The notes beneath the pieces were generated by a model, which was not told the origin of the DNA, did not search any database, and was given only the letters and a program-made list of their open reading frames with translations. From Peromyscus leucopus (taxonomy: Eukaryota; Chordata; Mammalia; Rodentia; Cricetidae): 64,000 nucleotides of DNA. Below are positions 1-11,409 of this stretch, one piece after another. The stretch's first letter is position 1. Each line of letters starts with the position of its first letter. Both the position numbers and the translations under genes were made by a program. Location: the NCBI RefSeq assembly GCF_004664715.2, contig NC_051084.1, positions 60,073,334-60,137,333 of the forward strand, in the 5' to 3' direction.

Positions 1-280
1 TTCCTTCTTGGCCGCCCGTCTTCTCTAAGCTTCCTGTTTCTACTCTTCCCCTGCTCTGTGGCTTAAGACCCTTAATTACTGGGATTTTAAGTGGGTTATG
101 GCAGCTTTGTCACTCATGGGATAGCTAAGTGAGTATCCCCTTTAGCTATGATGAGACCTACTTTTCTACTAACCCCAGGCTTTGCGCCAGTCTTCTGACT
201 CTCCAAAGCTAGGAAACCTTTCATATATATTATTATATATTATTTTCTGTATATACCTACATACATGCAAAATACACATG

Positions 281-478
281 AGCTGGGGAAGTGACTCCGA
301 AGTTAAGAGCACTGGCTACTCTTCCAGAGGACCAGGATACAATTCCCAGCATCCGTATGGTGGTTCACAGCCTTTGGTCACTCCAGTTCCATGGAATCTG
401 ATGTCCTCTTTTGAACTCTGTATGTAGTGCACAGGCATTTGTGTAGGCAAAACACCCATACTATAAAATAAAATGTAA
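281..478 (+). mobile_element. B3-type SINE
   Basis: It has a tRNA-derived head (AGCTGGGGAAGTGAC, then TTAAGAGCACTGGCT and CTTCCAGAGGACC) followed by the B3 body with CCAGTTCCATGG and GATGTCCTCTT. It ends in AATAAAATG. A CA-type microsatellite follows. Confidence 0.75.
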
Positions 479-491
479 AGGAAAACATCAG

Positions 492-563
492 TACACACAC
501 ACGCACACACACACACGCACACACCATACTACATCACATCACATGACACCACACCACACCACA
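492..563 (+). repeat. Microsatellite (AC)n with ACACC/ACATC variants
   Basis: CA/CG-CA repeats grade into CATCA and CACCA units next to the 3' end of the B3 SINE. Confidence 0.8.
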
Positions 564-664
564 TTGCTCTTTGCTGCCAACACCAACCCTCTCCGAAAAG
601 CTTGAGATGGGTTAGTTTGCAATGCAAAGCGGCAACTAACTGGGAAAGAAATAGAAGGGACATG

Positions 665-811
665 CGCCAGTTGTGGTGGGGAACGCTGGTAGGATTTGCT
701 GAAGGAAGCAGAGGCAGGAGGATCACGAGTTCGAGGCCAGCCTGGGCTACAGAGTGAGTTCCAGGAAAGAAGCAAAGTTCCACAGAGAAACCCTGTCTCT
801 GGGGGAAAAAC
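665..811 (+). mobile_element. B1 SINE
   Basis: The 3' two thirds match B1 closely (GGCAGGAGGATCACGAG, GAGGCCAGCCTGGG, AGAGAAACCCTGTCTC). The 5' part is divergent, with GCTGAAGGAAG in place of the usual CCCAGCACTTGGG. Confidence 0.75.
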
Positions 812-1189
812 AAGTGACAGGCAGTGTCTCCCGTGTATACACCTGCTGTGCCCACTGCAAACTCTATGAATGGTGACTGTTGATTCTTCCCGAATTTGTT
901 TTCAGTAATTAACATCTTCATGGATTTTTAAAAATACTTTACAGTCAAAAACGCTATTGGAAGAAAGGGCAAAGTTGATCAGTCTCAGATAGAATATATT
1001 TATTATCAACCTTTTGAGTTCCTGTTAAAGAATAGAGTGCTTTATTCTTCTAAAGAGTGCATTGCAGAATAAGACTTAGGCCAAAACTCAAAGGGGATTT
1101 TAAGTTGTTATGCCTAAGGCTTGAACACTTTACATTCTGAATACCTGTGTACATCCTTGCCATTCTAACATGATGTAAAACATTTTCTT

Positions 1190-1354
1190 TTCTTTTCTTT
1201 CTTTTTTTTCCCCCAAGACAGGGTTTCTCTGTGAAACAGTCCTGGCTGTCCTGGAACTCACTCTGTAGACCAGGCTGGCCTCGAAAACACAAAGATCTGC
1301 CTGGCTCTGCCTCCCGAGTGCTGGGATTAAAGGCTTGTGCTACCACCCCCAGGC
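1190..1354 (-). mobile_element. B1 SINE, inserted in the tail of the adjacent B2
   Basis: It reads as reverse B1: T-rich tail, GACAGGGTTTCTCTGTG, CTGGCTGTCCTGGAACTCAC, GTGCTGGGATTAAAGGC. Together with the B2 at 1355-1556 it is enclosed by one 16-bp duplication (1174-1189 and 1557-1572, TGTAAAACATTTTCTT). This implies the B1 landed inside the B2 tail. Confidence 0.85.
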
Positions 1355-1556
1355 ATTAAAGTTTTTTTTTTTCTTTTTTCATTTTTTATTTAAGATTTAT
1401 TTCTTTATTATGTACACAGTGTTCTGTCTGCATGCCAGAAGAGGGCACCAGATCACATTACAGATTGTTGTGAGCCACCATGTGGTTGCTGGGAATTGAA
1501 CTCAGGACCTCTGGAAGAGCAGCCAGGATTCTTGACCTCTGAGCCATCTCTACAGC
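1355..1556 (-). mobile_element. B2 SINE
   Basis: Reverse B2: T-rich tail, TTATTATGTACACAGTGTTC, GAAGAGGGCACCAGATC, CCACCATGTGGTTGCTGG and GAGCCATCTCTACAGC at the 5' end. Confidence 0.85.
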
Positions 1557-2049
1557 TGTAAAACATTTTCTTATGTGCTACTTGGGATGGTCTTGACTGG
1601 GAGAGTTAACAAAAGGATTCAGAGGACATTATAGAATTTTTTAAAAGTCAATTTATTGCCCTAAAAGTCACCCTAAAATCTAATGTTATCAGGAAGGTAT
1701 ATAAATAGAATTCATAAAACATGGCCTTAATTATTTTATATAACACAGTAAGATATTGTCACTTAAAATACCAAGTTTTTCCAAAATCTTGCTGTTGCAT
1801 TTCCAGTGATGTACACACACATAGTTATAAATGCTTTCTATTTGGCATGCTGAGCACACAGGAAGCACTCCATCTATAGTTCACTTGGGGATTTGTCCAG
1901 ATGTGATCAGGCAGTTACACATGAACTGAAAGAGAGCATGCTTACCCATTTCTGGTGTGCTCAGTCTGAAGTGTTCTTACTGCCCCCCCCCCAAATACAG
2001 TAAATATGATACAGGTGGTGTGATAGCCTGTTTAGGGTTAAAAATTCTC

Positions 2050-2760
2050 TAGTTTCTTATTCTCTGCACCTTGGCTACTTGTGAGTCTCCATGTTAATCA
2101 TCCTCAAATTCAAGTAGAAGCTTCTCTGATGAGGGTTAAGAGATGTATTCATCTATGGTTATAATGATGAGTCAGTAGAAGCTGGTTTAATGCTATGCCC
2201 ATTTGGCAGAATAGTAATAGTAGTTTCTCCCTCGGGACCATGACCTGTCTAGCCATTGGTTCTTGGACCAGTAATAGTGCCAGTTATAGGATTCATCTTG
2301 TGGGGTAAGACTTAAATCCAATAAAAACACAGGTTGGTTACTCACAGGTGTTTCTGTCACTGTTGCAAGCAGTGGGTATGTCTTACCAGGCCAGTCATCA
2401 TTGTGGCTGGCAGAATTCACATCTGGGTAAGAATGATGGTTATATTTTTTTTCTCCACTAGTGTGAATAGCACCTCCCAGCACTAAAAAAGCTAGCCGGT
2501 AATTAGGAAGCATCCAAGTTTCTACCAGTTTGATTTCTCCACATTCTGTGACACAAGTACATGGTGTCTTCTGCAGTTAAAGTCTTACCTTCAACTTCTG
2601 GAGGATAACCAATAGCATAGACAATAGCCTGTAATGTTTGGGGAGGCTATGGGACTTCATTGGCCCACAGCTCCCAAAGTTGTAACCCATTCCTATCACT
2701 GGGCTTTTTATAGATTAGCCTGTGTTGTCTTGTAGGGGCATTGCCACCTCACAGTAGGGC
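2050..2760 (-). mobile_element. L1 3' UTR fragment (rodent Lx-like)
   Basis: Antisense rodent L1 3' UTR landmarks appear in order: AGAAGCTTCTCTGATGA, CATCTTGTGGGGTAAGAC, AGGTTGGTTACTCAC, GTCTTACCAGGCCAGTCAT and a GGTGTCTTCTGCAG segment. The last two recur in the L1 at 62565-63890. The element is old and has no ORF. Confidence 0.7.
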
Positions 2761-3445
2761 AACTCCATTTTAACTGTGTGTGTGTGTGTGTGTCGGGGGG
2801 AGGGTGTTCCATATGGCTTTTATAAAAGGTCATCAGTGTTATTTATCCATCCATGTATTCCCACCAATACCCCATTCTTCCAATGCCCCAACCAAATTTA
2901 ACCCTCCCTGTTCCATTATTCCCCTTTAACCCTTTGTACCACTGCATTCTTTTTCTTCCCCCTTAATGGTACAATCAGTAGGCTAAACACATTGATAAGC
3001 TTTTATGCCATTCTTCTTTACTCTATAGATGCTTCATTGGCACCACACACCTAAATTATGCCATGTCATAGAGTAGCAAAATATTGCAAAATATATGACT
3101 GTAAATAAGCAGCAGACTTGGCAACAACCAGTTATAGAATGTTTGGGGTGAATGGGTAATTACCCTGGCTAGGGTCTTCCTTGCAGATTAATTTTGAAGC
3201 AGAGTAGAGATGGTCCAGTTAAAAACCAGTCTGTCAGCTTTGATGTTACCTTTGTGCTCCACCAGTTTGTGACAGATTAACCGGTCTGGCTGAAGCCTGC
3301 AATGTTAGTGACTGCCTATAAAATAGACAGCAAAACAATCACAATTAATGAAACTTCCCAACTTTGAAACAAACCAGGAGAATCTTATCATGATGAGGTT
3401 ATTTGTAGAAGTGGCAATCAGCTCTTAGTGATGGATTAATTACTC
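2761..3445. other. Unclassified AT-rich stretch with a short (TG)n
   Basis: It contains a (TG)n run at about 2776-2794 and a pyrimidine-rich piece at 2840-2960 that could be degraded L1 3' UTR. I could not place the rest. Confidence 0.3.
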
Positions 3446-3890
3446 ATAATTACTGGGGTCGAATACTTTGACAAAAAGCAGTTTAGAGAAGAAATGGTTT
3501 GTTCTGACTGGCGGCATGTCGGCAGGGGATCCAGTCCATCATGGCGGGAAAGGTATGGTGGCAGGAATGTGAGGTGGGCCTGACAGGGAACAGTGTGATG
3601 ACATTTCATCAGCACATAGGAAACAGAGAACAAGAGTGAGAGAATGAAAAAGAGAAAGAGAGAGAAGAGAAGGAGGGAGGGGGAGGGAGGGAAGAAGGAA
3701 GGAAAGAAAGAAGGAAGGAGGGAGGGAGGGAGGGAGGAACAAGAACAGATGTAAGGCCTGGCTGTAAACCTCAAAGCCCAACCGCAGTGGCATACTTCCC
3801 CCAGCAAGGTTCCACTGTGTACAGATTCCAGAACCTCCCCAAACAACACCAACAGCTAGGAACCAAGTGTTCAAACACACAAAATGCAAC
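3446..3890 (+). mobile_element. Rodent LTR-type interspersed repeat, partial
   Basis: It shares the layout of the repeat at 47835-48190: ACTTTGAC.AAAAGCA, GGTTTG near the 5' end, CAGTCCATCATGGCGGG, then CCTCAAAGCCCAACC and CCCAGCAAGG. A purine-rich block (3602-3738) interrupts it. Exact family not determined. Confidence 0.5.
3602..3738 (+). repeat. Purine-rich (GA/GGGA/GGAA) simple repeat
   Basis: Nearly pure A/G on the plus strand, with GGGAGGGA and GGAAGGAA units. It creates the Pro/Leu/Ser-rich minus-strand reading frames here, which are not genes. Confidence 0.85.
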
Positions 3891-4461
3891 AATGACTATT
3901 TATAAATTTATAGAAAATAACTGTAAATAGTCATTTTATAGCTTCACAATATTAGTAGAACTGTACCTCCTCATGGGCACTTTAATTCATTTTTGTAGCA
4001 AGTTGAAGTTTTTCTCAAGCTATCCATCCTGTTGTTTGATGTAGCTTTGAGTATCCTTAACAAAGCTGATCTGTGTGGGAACTGAATCAAAGAAAAATGG
4101 TTAAGAAAATAGCACTTAAGGAAATTTTCATGTTCTGTGAAAGTGTATTTATATATTTTCATATTTGACCATTGCAGATTATATTACATTATATCACTAT
4201 TTTAATGAGTCCCAGGCATGAACTCATCACTATTGAATGCTCATGAATGCTCATTTGCTGACCAAAAAATTCTTATTTATGTAGCTACCTATTTAGAATG
4301 GTTACACTGTTACTCTTTCATTTGGACTCATTGCTAAACATCACCCTCTTCATCTATCATATGCATAATATCAGACTCAGTCCACAATGTCTGCATTACT
4401 ATACACATTTTTAAATTATTGTTTATTAAGTATGCTTTTCTACTAGATTTCTGTGGGGGAG

Positions 4462-4466
<5 letters not shown>

Positions 4467-4524
<58 letters not shown>
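4467..4524 (+). repeat. Microsatellite (GT)n
   Basis: About 28 uninterrupted GT units, followed by ACGTACGT. Confidence 0.95.
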
Positions 4525-4526
<2 letters not shown>

Positions 4527-4790
4527 CTACATACGTACGTACTAGTGTGTGCACATGCAGAGTGCAGGGACAAACCTTAAGTGCCTTGGGAGCCACCCAC
4601 ATCGATTTTTGATACAAGGTTTGGCCCTGGGACCTAGGGCTCAAAGTTTTGCTAGTCTGGCTGGCCATCTAACTGCAGGGATCCTTTCTGTCTCTGGGTC
4701 CCCAGGACTGGGATCAAAAGCACACTGTACCTCATGCATCCACATGCTGGTACTAGATATTCTAACAGGAAAATTACGTGCAGAAGCATG
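4525..4790 (-). repeat. Unclassified rodent interspersed repeat after (GT)n
   Basis: Phrases such as GCTAGTCTGGCTGGCCATC, CAGGGATCCTTTCTGTCTC and CCCAGGACTGGGAT resemble a medium-copy rodent repeat usually found beside (TG)n. The 3' half looks like a degraded reverse 7SL-type SINE. The family is uncertain. Confidence 0.35.
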
Positions 4791-4990
4791 ATTGCTATGA
4801 TGCAGTTGTTAGTAATATTGGAAAATACATAAAAAAAGGAATTGCAACCCGTTGAACTCACATGACCTGCAGAGAGAAATAGTGGGGAGAGCCAGAAGCT
4901 CGAGCTACAAATTATTTTTCTCCATTTCACCTAAAAAGTTTTTGTTACTTCATAATGTGGTAGTCAAAATGAGCGTAAGGTATTATTAGT

Positions 4991-5020
4991 AAAAAACAAA
5001 ACAAACAAACAAACAAAAAC
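4991..5020 (+). repeat. (AAAC)n simple repeat
   Basis: A short A-rich tract of AAAC units. The following 5021-5403 is single-copy-looking sequence with no feature I can name. Confidence 0.8.
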
Positions 5021-5403
5021 GTTCTTACGCCAGCCATCAAGGTTAAAAGTCAGTTATGTCCAGGCTCCCTGCACTCCTGTGACACCCACCTTCCCTCATC
5101 CCCCATGTATGGGACATGCTTCAGCATCCGAGGATTCCAGTCGCTGCTCTCTGCCTTGCCAAGTCGTCACCAAGGTGCAGCCACTGTGTGGGCAACATTT
5201 CCCGTGTCTCGTGTCTGTTTATTCAGCAGTGTTCCATTACCATCATCAACATCGTTTCCTGGAGTAACTGGTGACAGATGCCACGGGAACATCTCCTCAT
5301 GTCATTCTCACTCTTTGTCAGCAGCATCATAGTTGTCTTGTGCCTTTTCTCCCCACACACTAATTGTAAAATAGATATATTCCTTCCGTGCTTTATAGTA
5401 CAC

Positions 5404-5885
5404 TGTAACATGAATTGCTAAGTGGTCTTATTAATAAAAAAAAAAAAAAAACCCGGAGCCGGATATTAGGGTGAAAGCTGAAAGATTAGAGGGATAGAAC
5501 AAGCCAGCCACAAGTTCTTACCACTAGGAAATCCTCAGCCCAAGAGAGCTACTTCCTGTATACTCAGGGCTTATATATCTTTCTGTGCCCTGCCATCTTA
5601 CTTCCTCTCTCCACCCAGCTCTATCACTTACTGTCTGTCTGTACAGACCTCCAGACCTCTATGGTTAACTAGTGCTGGGATTAAAGACATGTGCCCCCAC
5701 GCCTGGCTCTGTCCCAGTGTGGCCTTGAACTCACAGAGATCTGGGTGAATCTCTGCCTCCAGAATGCTAAGATTAAAGGTGTGTGCTGCCACTGCCTGAC
5801 CTCCGTGTTTAATATAGTGGCTGGCTTTTTCCTCTGATCCCCGGGCAAGCTTTATTTGTTAGAGCACAAATGAAATATCACCACA
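5404..5885 (+). mobile_element. Solo LTR (ERV class II-like) with embedded antisense B1-like modules
   Basis: The element begins TGTAACATG and ends CACCACA (TG...CA) and is flanked by a perfect 6-bp duplication, GTACAC at 5398-5403 and 5886-5891. This is the size typical of class II ERV (ERVK) insertions. No internal gag-pol follows, so it is a solo LTR. Inside are two partial reverse-B1 segments (GCTGGGATTAAAGACATG near 5673 and CTAAGATTAAAGGTGTG near 5766) and an A-run at about 5431-5451. Orientation is not certain. I remember similar LTRs in cricetid genomes but cannot name the family. Confidence 0.75.
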
Positions 5886-6389
5886 GTACACCCTTGTTGT
5901 AATCTATAGTAAATAGGAAAGTGATTTGAGGGGAATTAGAGCCTTTAGCATATCGAGTTCTCCATTGTTGAACTCTGAATTACTTTCTGATTCTTTAGTG
6001 TCTGTCAATGAAGTCTAAAAGTGTTTTCCATCAGTTCATAAGTGTGTAGCTCCTGTTTCACACAGAACATGTCTGATGCTGGCCTAAATGCTAGCATTTT
6101 TTTTTTCATTGTCTCTGCACAGTTTTCCTTTCTAGAACTGGTTAGTTTTTCTGTTCTCTAACATTGTCATTTAAGTTTAGATTTTTCTCAGCTACTATCT
6201 GTATCTTTCCAAGTTATTATTTAATGTGTTCATATTTTGTGATATTATACTTATATTTGATTTTTATCACATTTTTCTTTATATTCATTAATCATTCAGA
6301 GGTAAATTAAAATTTGTAAAAGTGTGAAATACAGATTACTGGTAATATTTTCTTTTTAAGAAGGGACTTATTTTATTATCTTAAATGAT

Positions 6390-6560
6390 GCATATGTGTG
6401 TATGTCTGCCTGTGGGTATATGCACATAAGTGCAGAGGCCACAGGCATTAGATCCCTAAGAGCTGAAGCTGTAGATAGTTGTGAGGTGCCTGACTGATCA
6501 GGGTTCTTAAGCTGAACTGAGGTCTTCCACAGGAGCAATGAACCACTTCTCCAGCCTAGA
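6390..6560 (-). mobile_element. B3-type SINE, degraded
   Basis: Reverse B3 features: TGTGTGTATGTCTGCCTGTG, GCAGAGGCCACAGGCATTAG, GTTGTGAGGTGCCTGA, and a 5' end reading AACCACTTCTCCAGCC. Confidence 0.65.
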
Positions 6561-6567
6561 TTATTTA

Positions 6568-6703
6568 TATTTTTTTTACTTGCATACCTTTAATCCAAGC
6601 ATTAAAGAGGCAGAAGCTCCAGAAGTTCAACAACTCTCTAGTCTATCTACATAGGAGGTTCCAGGTCAGTCAGGTATGCAAAGTAAAACCCTGTTCAAAA
6701 AAG
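6568..6703 (+). mobile_element. B1 SINE, degraded
   Basis: CATACCTTTAATCCAAGCAT, GAGGCAGAAG, AGGTTCCAGGTCAG and AAACCCTGTTCAAAA occur in B1 order with many changes. Confidence 0.65.
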
Positions 6704-6706
6704 TGA

Positions 6707-6711
<5 letters not shown>

Positions 6712-6786
<75 letters not shown>
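6712..6786 (+). repeat. Microsatellite (GA)n
   Basis: About 37 uninterrupted GA units in the tail of the B1. Confidence 0.95.
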
Positions 6787-6789
<3 letters not shown>

Positions 6790-7227
6790 GAAAGGATAAC
6801 AAAATAAATACATAATTTCTAACTTCACTTGCCTGAAAGGCATTGTTGTCCAGGTGTGTTTAGTCTGATAAAGATTGCTCAAGATTTAAGTTTGATTTAT
6901 GGTCTTTGCCCAGTTTTGTGCTTTGTAAATATTACACATGTACTTGAGAAGTGTATCAGGATGGTAAAGATGTAGTCAGTCACCTCTGCTTTTAATACAG
7001 GACCCTTTATTACTTACATTGCTCAAAACTGCCATTGCTTTTCTGATGTCTTTCAGCTCTTTGCTTTGGTGGTCACTCAGAATGCCCTGTTGAAATCTCA
7101 ACTCTTCAGCCTCTTTAAATGAGAGCCTGTCAACTTCCTTTTGATTCTGCCCACCTTTACTTTACATAAAATTATTTGATCAGCCTTGTATATAGGATTC
7201 ATTAATTTTCCTGGTCATCTCACTTTT

Positions 7228-7606
7228 TTTATTTTATTTTATTATATTTTACAATACAATTCAGTTCTACATATCAGCCATGGATTCCCTTGTTCTCCCC
7301 CCTCCTGCCCTCTCCCATTCCCCCAGACCACCCCCCATTCCCACCTCCTCCAGGGCAAAGCCTCCCCCGAGGACTGATATCAACCTGGTAGATTCAGTCC
7401 ACCTTCCTCCTAGGCTGAGCCAATTGTCCCTGCATAAGCCCCAGGTTTCAAACAGCCAACTCATGCAATGAGCACAGGACCTGGTACCACTGCCTGGATG
7501 CCTCTCAAACAGATCAAGCCAATCAACTCTCTCACCCATTCAGAGGGCCTGATCCAGTTGGGGGCCCCTCAGCCTTTGGTTCATAGTTCATGTGTTACCA
7601 TTTGTT
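7228..7606 (-). mobile_element. Young 5'-truncated L1 (3' UTR only) with perfect target duplication
   Basis: It starts with a T-rich tail (TTTATTTTATTTTATTAT), then antisense rodent L1 3' UTR (ACATATCAGCCATGGATTCC, CCTCCAGGGCAAAG, CCCCAGGTTTCAAACAG, CCTGATCCAGTTGGGGG). A 13-bp duplication, TCATCTCACTTTT, flanks it at 7215-7227 and 7607-7619. The minus-strand 90-codon frame here is just reverse L1 UTR. Confidence 0.88.
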
Positions 7607-7619
7607 TCATCTCACTTTT

Positions 7620-8640
7620 ATTGTTACATTTTAAATGTCTTTATCCCTAATAATACTTTTTGCTTTAAAATCAAATTTGTTCTATATGAGAACATTTAAA
7701 GTATTTTCCCTGTGATTAAATGTATTAGTTTAATCTTGTGAACTTTTGCTTGTTCCCTACACCTTGGTCTTTCCAACATTTAGTTCTCTATCTTTTGTTT
7801 GTTTATTTTGTGGGGCATTCATTTTGATTTCTGATAGGTTTAGAATTATTTTTACTACTTTATTTTCTTCTTTTAAATTTTATTTTTTCTGTTTCCATAG
7901 TTAGTTTTAATGAAATTATTCTTCCTTCATTTCCTTTCTTGGAATATTCTGCTAATCATACCTTTTTTTGTGGCACTGCTAGGTAATTTAGTGTTTAAAG
8001 TTTGGCTAATAGTAAATTTAAAGTCAATAATTACCAGTACATCCTCATAGGAGGGATAAATGGGACTACCCTATACATCAAGTCCACTAATACCCTCCTC
8101 ACTTAAATAAGTTATGTGATGTTTTTATTATATTGGTTCTTTTCATTAATTCGTATCATTTTCTACTAAATACATCATATTAACCCACTTGTTTTTTGAA
8201 AGCCGTTGTTTTAATGCCTCTTAGATCTTCATTCTGGAAGGTTTCTTAATAACACAGTCATTAGAAATGGGGCCTCAGAGTCCCCTTAGTCTAGGCACAT
8301 GTCCTTTCTGTTGTTCTTCATGATCTTGGCGTATGTGGGGAGGAGATTCGTACCATCATGACCCTGGAATTACACCTTGCTGATCCAGAACAGCCTGTGA
8401 ACACATTCATTACCTGGTGACAAGCCTGCTTTTGGTTCTCTTTTGATCCATGGTATTTCTCATGAACTCAGTTTTATCTTCCAACACACCCTACTTGCAG
8501 CTTCCTCCCATTTCTAGATGCATGAAGATGAAGTAATTTACATCATATCTCCTAAATAATTTACAGAAAAGATATTCATAGGTGATGTGTCACTGTTTCC
8601 ATCATTTTAAAACAATTGTACACAATGGAAGTTATAAATT
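7620..8640. other. AT-rich intronic DNA, no recognised feature
   Basis: T-rich sequence with no SINE or L1 landmark, ending in an A-run at 8641-8652. At 8280-8420 a stretch resembling a reversed coding relic was inspected but carries stops in every frame. Confidence 0.5.
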
Positions 8641-8652
8641 AAAAAAAAAAAA

Positions 8653-11173
8653 CATATACATGCTATGCATGAGAAGCATTAAACCTCTAGAGACTTTATC
8701 CCAAGCAGTAATCAACTGCTAGAGCACAGCACAGCTTGCATCCCAAAATGGAACTTAGATCTTTAGATCTTTAGTGTTTGAGAAATTAACATCCAGGAAC
8801 ATTGTATCAAGCTGAAGGTAGCTGAGCCTGGAAAATAGATGGCACAGCAGAAATGGGACAGTGAGTCATGAGAGTGATGGAAGCAGAAAGGAGATGTGCT
8901 GGAGTCCAGCTCCGGATGAGGGCAGGGTCTGAAGATGGGTGGATGCAAGAGTGGCAATGGAGGAATCAGACACGGGATACTTCTTAGTTTCATTTTAGGA
9001 GAGATGGGCAGAAAGGAAGCATCAGGGAGTCATCCCCAGTGGAACAGGTCCCAGCAGAGGATGTAAGGAGTTGGCAGGGGAAGGAAGTGAGCCAGGCCAT
9101 AGTGGTTGGGAGAATCTTACAGCCTGACTGACTAGCAGCCAGAGTGCTTCTTTATTTATACAGAATTTAGTGAGCAGGGATATATTTATGATGTTCCAAA
9201 ACATAGATCCTATCATTGTTTTATTTTGGACATGTGTTTCACTTCCTTTTGCTCATCTTTTAGTCATCATTAATAAACTATGGCAGAATGGAGTTATCAT
9301 TTCCAATCATTTTCCCACAAGTTTTAACATCACTAATAAAGAGTTATCGTTCTTATTCATTAGCCCCATAACCTAATTTTTGAGAATCTAGAGGCATATG
9401 ACAAGCTGGCAGCTTTGGTTGCTTCAAGGACACTAGACCAAAACAAAATCTTCAAGCCACTTCAAGCATTTTGCCATGTCTCAAGCAGTGTATTGTTAAC
9501 TCTTATTGGTCAGAGCACCCAGGTAAAATCCCCAGGCTAAAGCTGCTGCAGTTATCATTCAAATTCTGGCATAATGCAATGTTCATGTTTATATCTTTAT
9601 AGAATTTGTCTATATGTCTAATCCTGGCATTCCATTGTTCCTTGCTCATATGACATTATAGTGGCTCTGCATGAGCTAACTTTTCTAAGAGAGGGAGGTC
9701 CTGACATCTCATTTTTTTTTATCATCTTTCCATTCCATACTTTGCTCATCAATATGTCTCTATGTAGGGCAGAGTTGTATGCCATGTAATCTGAATGTAC
9801 AGTGGGAAGAGGCTTATCATCTGAACTGTGGACAGTTCCTCTAGCCCACCGAATCTTTGTTGACTTTTTTGAGTTTACTTTGTTTTGAATATCTTGTTCC
9901 TGTGCAAGTACAGGGACAGACATTTCAAGAATGTCTCATAGCCTCATGAAGAGACCTCTGGCTTCTTTATGTGTCATAACCTCCAAGGTGTAAGGAAGAC
10001 CTTCAGGTAGATAAGTCTGTCTCCCTAAAAACAGGGGGAAGACATAAAACATAAAAAGTATGTTCAGGACTGTCCGGGGGAAGCTTAGAAACAGTATTCC
10101 TGGGAGAGACATAAATGATTTATAAGGAATTTTCCATCAATCCAGTATCCTCAAATTGTACAAACATTAAAAGTCCCTCAAGTATGCAACAGGTGGAGAT
10201 GAAAACCAAAGGTGACATGGCAGCCATCATGAAGCTCAGCTCTGCTGGATCTTTGTCAAGCAGCTGGGCTGGCTTTATGACTTCTGCCATTCCATTCAGG
10301 TATGGCTGTGCCAGAGATGTAATGTGGGGGATGGGGACAGAAGGAGTTCCTTCCAGCTGAGGATTTTAGTCCACAGAGAGGACAGCAGGCATGAGATAAA
10401 GAGAGCTGCTAGTAATGGTTGAATAAGGAGCACCCTGTAATCAGAATTCCCATGACGGGACAGTGTGAGGGCAACCAGCCTTCCTTACAGACTGCTTTCT
10501 ACTTGGGTGTCAATCTCTAGCACTCTTCTTGGCGCTGTCGCTAACTGATAGTGAGAGTGTTAGCTAATGAGCTATTTCTGTTTGGCTTGTTTTTTTGTTT
10601 TTGTTTTTGTTTTTTGTTTTGTTTTGTTTTCAGTCAGTCAGTCAATTGTTGAATACTTGTTTGCAGATGATATAGCCGAAAGTGACTATCCTGGGACACA
10701 ACAAGGTTGACCTCCTCCTTAGCTTTCCGGCTTCATATGTATTTTCTTTTCTGTTACTGTTGCCATGCCCAGCTACTGTTTCTCCACTGTGTTCTTTTGC
10801 TTTCTAGGATTATTCTGTATCTCTTCTCAGTAAGAAGCAATTATCACCTTGTGGAATCCATGTTGTTTCATTTGGAATACAGGTTCAAATGAGTCATCAA
10901 TGTCTAATTGATGACCTGAGCACCTTACAACTACAAATTTAAAGTTACAAATGATTGATTTTTATTGTGCCTCTCTAATTTTATAAGAAAACACTTAAAA
11001 CTTAATCTGACCAAAGCTAAAAAATCCCCCACATCCCTAAGCTAAAAATTAAAACAAATCAGCTTCCAAAGTTAGACAAATTGAAATTAAAATGAGCAGA
11101 ATTGTCAGAAACAGATGTTCTAAGCAGGTATTAAATAAAATGTAGAATTCACCACAATAAATGTCACAGCTTT
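8653..11173. other. Unclassified block, possibly old ERV or repeat-derived
   Basis: It is less AT-rich than its surroundings at 8880-9130 and 10080-10480. It contains an 81-codon frame (10115-10360) and a T-rich (GTTTTT)n tract (10577-10632) followed by CAGTCAGTCAGTCA. I find no SINE or L1 landmark and no family I can name. Confidence 0.35.
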
Positions 11174-11187
11174 GAAAAGTCCAACAA

Positions 11188-11319
11188 GGGCTGGAGAGAT
11201 GGCTCAGAGCTTAAGAGCACCGACTGCTCTTCCAGAGGTCCTGAGTTCAATTCCCAGCACCCACATGGTGGCTTACAACCATCTTAAATGAGATCTGGCA
11301 CCCTCTTCTGTGTTCATGA

Positions 11320-11366
<47 letters not shown>

Positions 11367-11382
11367 ATCTTAAAAAAAAAAA
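11188..11382 (+). mobile_element. B2 SINE with (ATAA)n tail expansion
   Basis: Complete B2: GGCTGGAGAGATGGCTCAGA, CTCTTCCAGAGGTCCTGAG, CACATGGTGGC, GAGATCTGGCACCCTC. Its tail contains about 12 AAAT units (11319-11368). A perfect 14-bp duplication, GAAAAGTCCAACAA, flanks it (11174-11187 and 11383-11396), so the insertion is recent. Confidence 0.95.
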
Positions 11383-11409
11383 GAAAAGTCCAACAAAATA
11401 CCTGGCTAG

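Noticed and set aside
3436..3892. 138- and 117-codon minus-strand frames
   Set aside because: They run through a purine-rich simple repeat within an LTR-type repeat and show Pro/Ser/Leu runs only.
4334..4668. Thr/His-rich and Cys/Val-rich frames across (GT)n tracts, also at 12800-13060, 18342-18706, 22966-23280 and 54091-54372
   Set aside because: They are translations of dinucleotide repeats with no splice or coding signals.
8280..8420. Possible reversed processed pseudogene
   Set aside because: Short suggestive peptide pieces occur in several frames, but there is no continuous homology I can name, no poly(A) tail and no target duplication.
10232..10310. Possible exon ending CATTCAG/GTATGG
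   Set aside because: The peptide matches nothing I know in RIM1, and no convincing acceptor precedes it.
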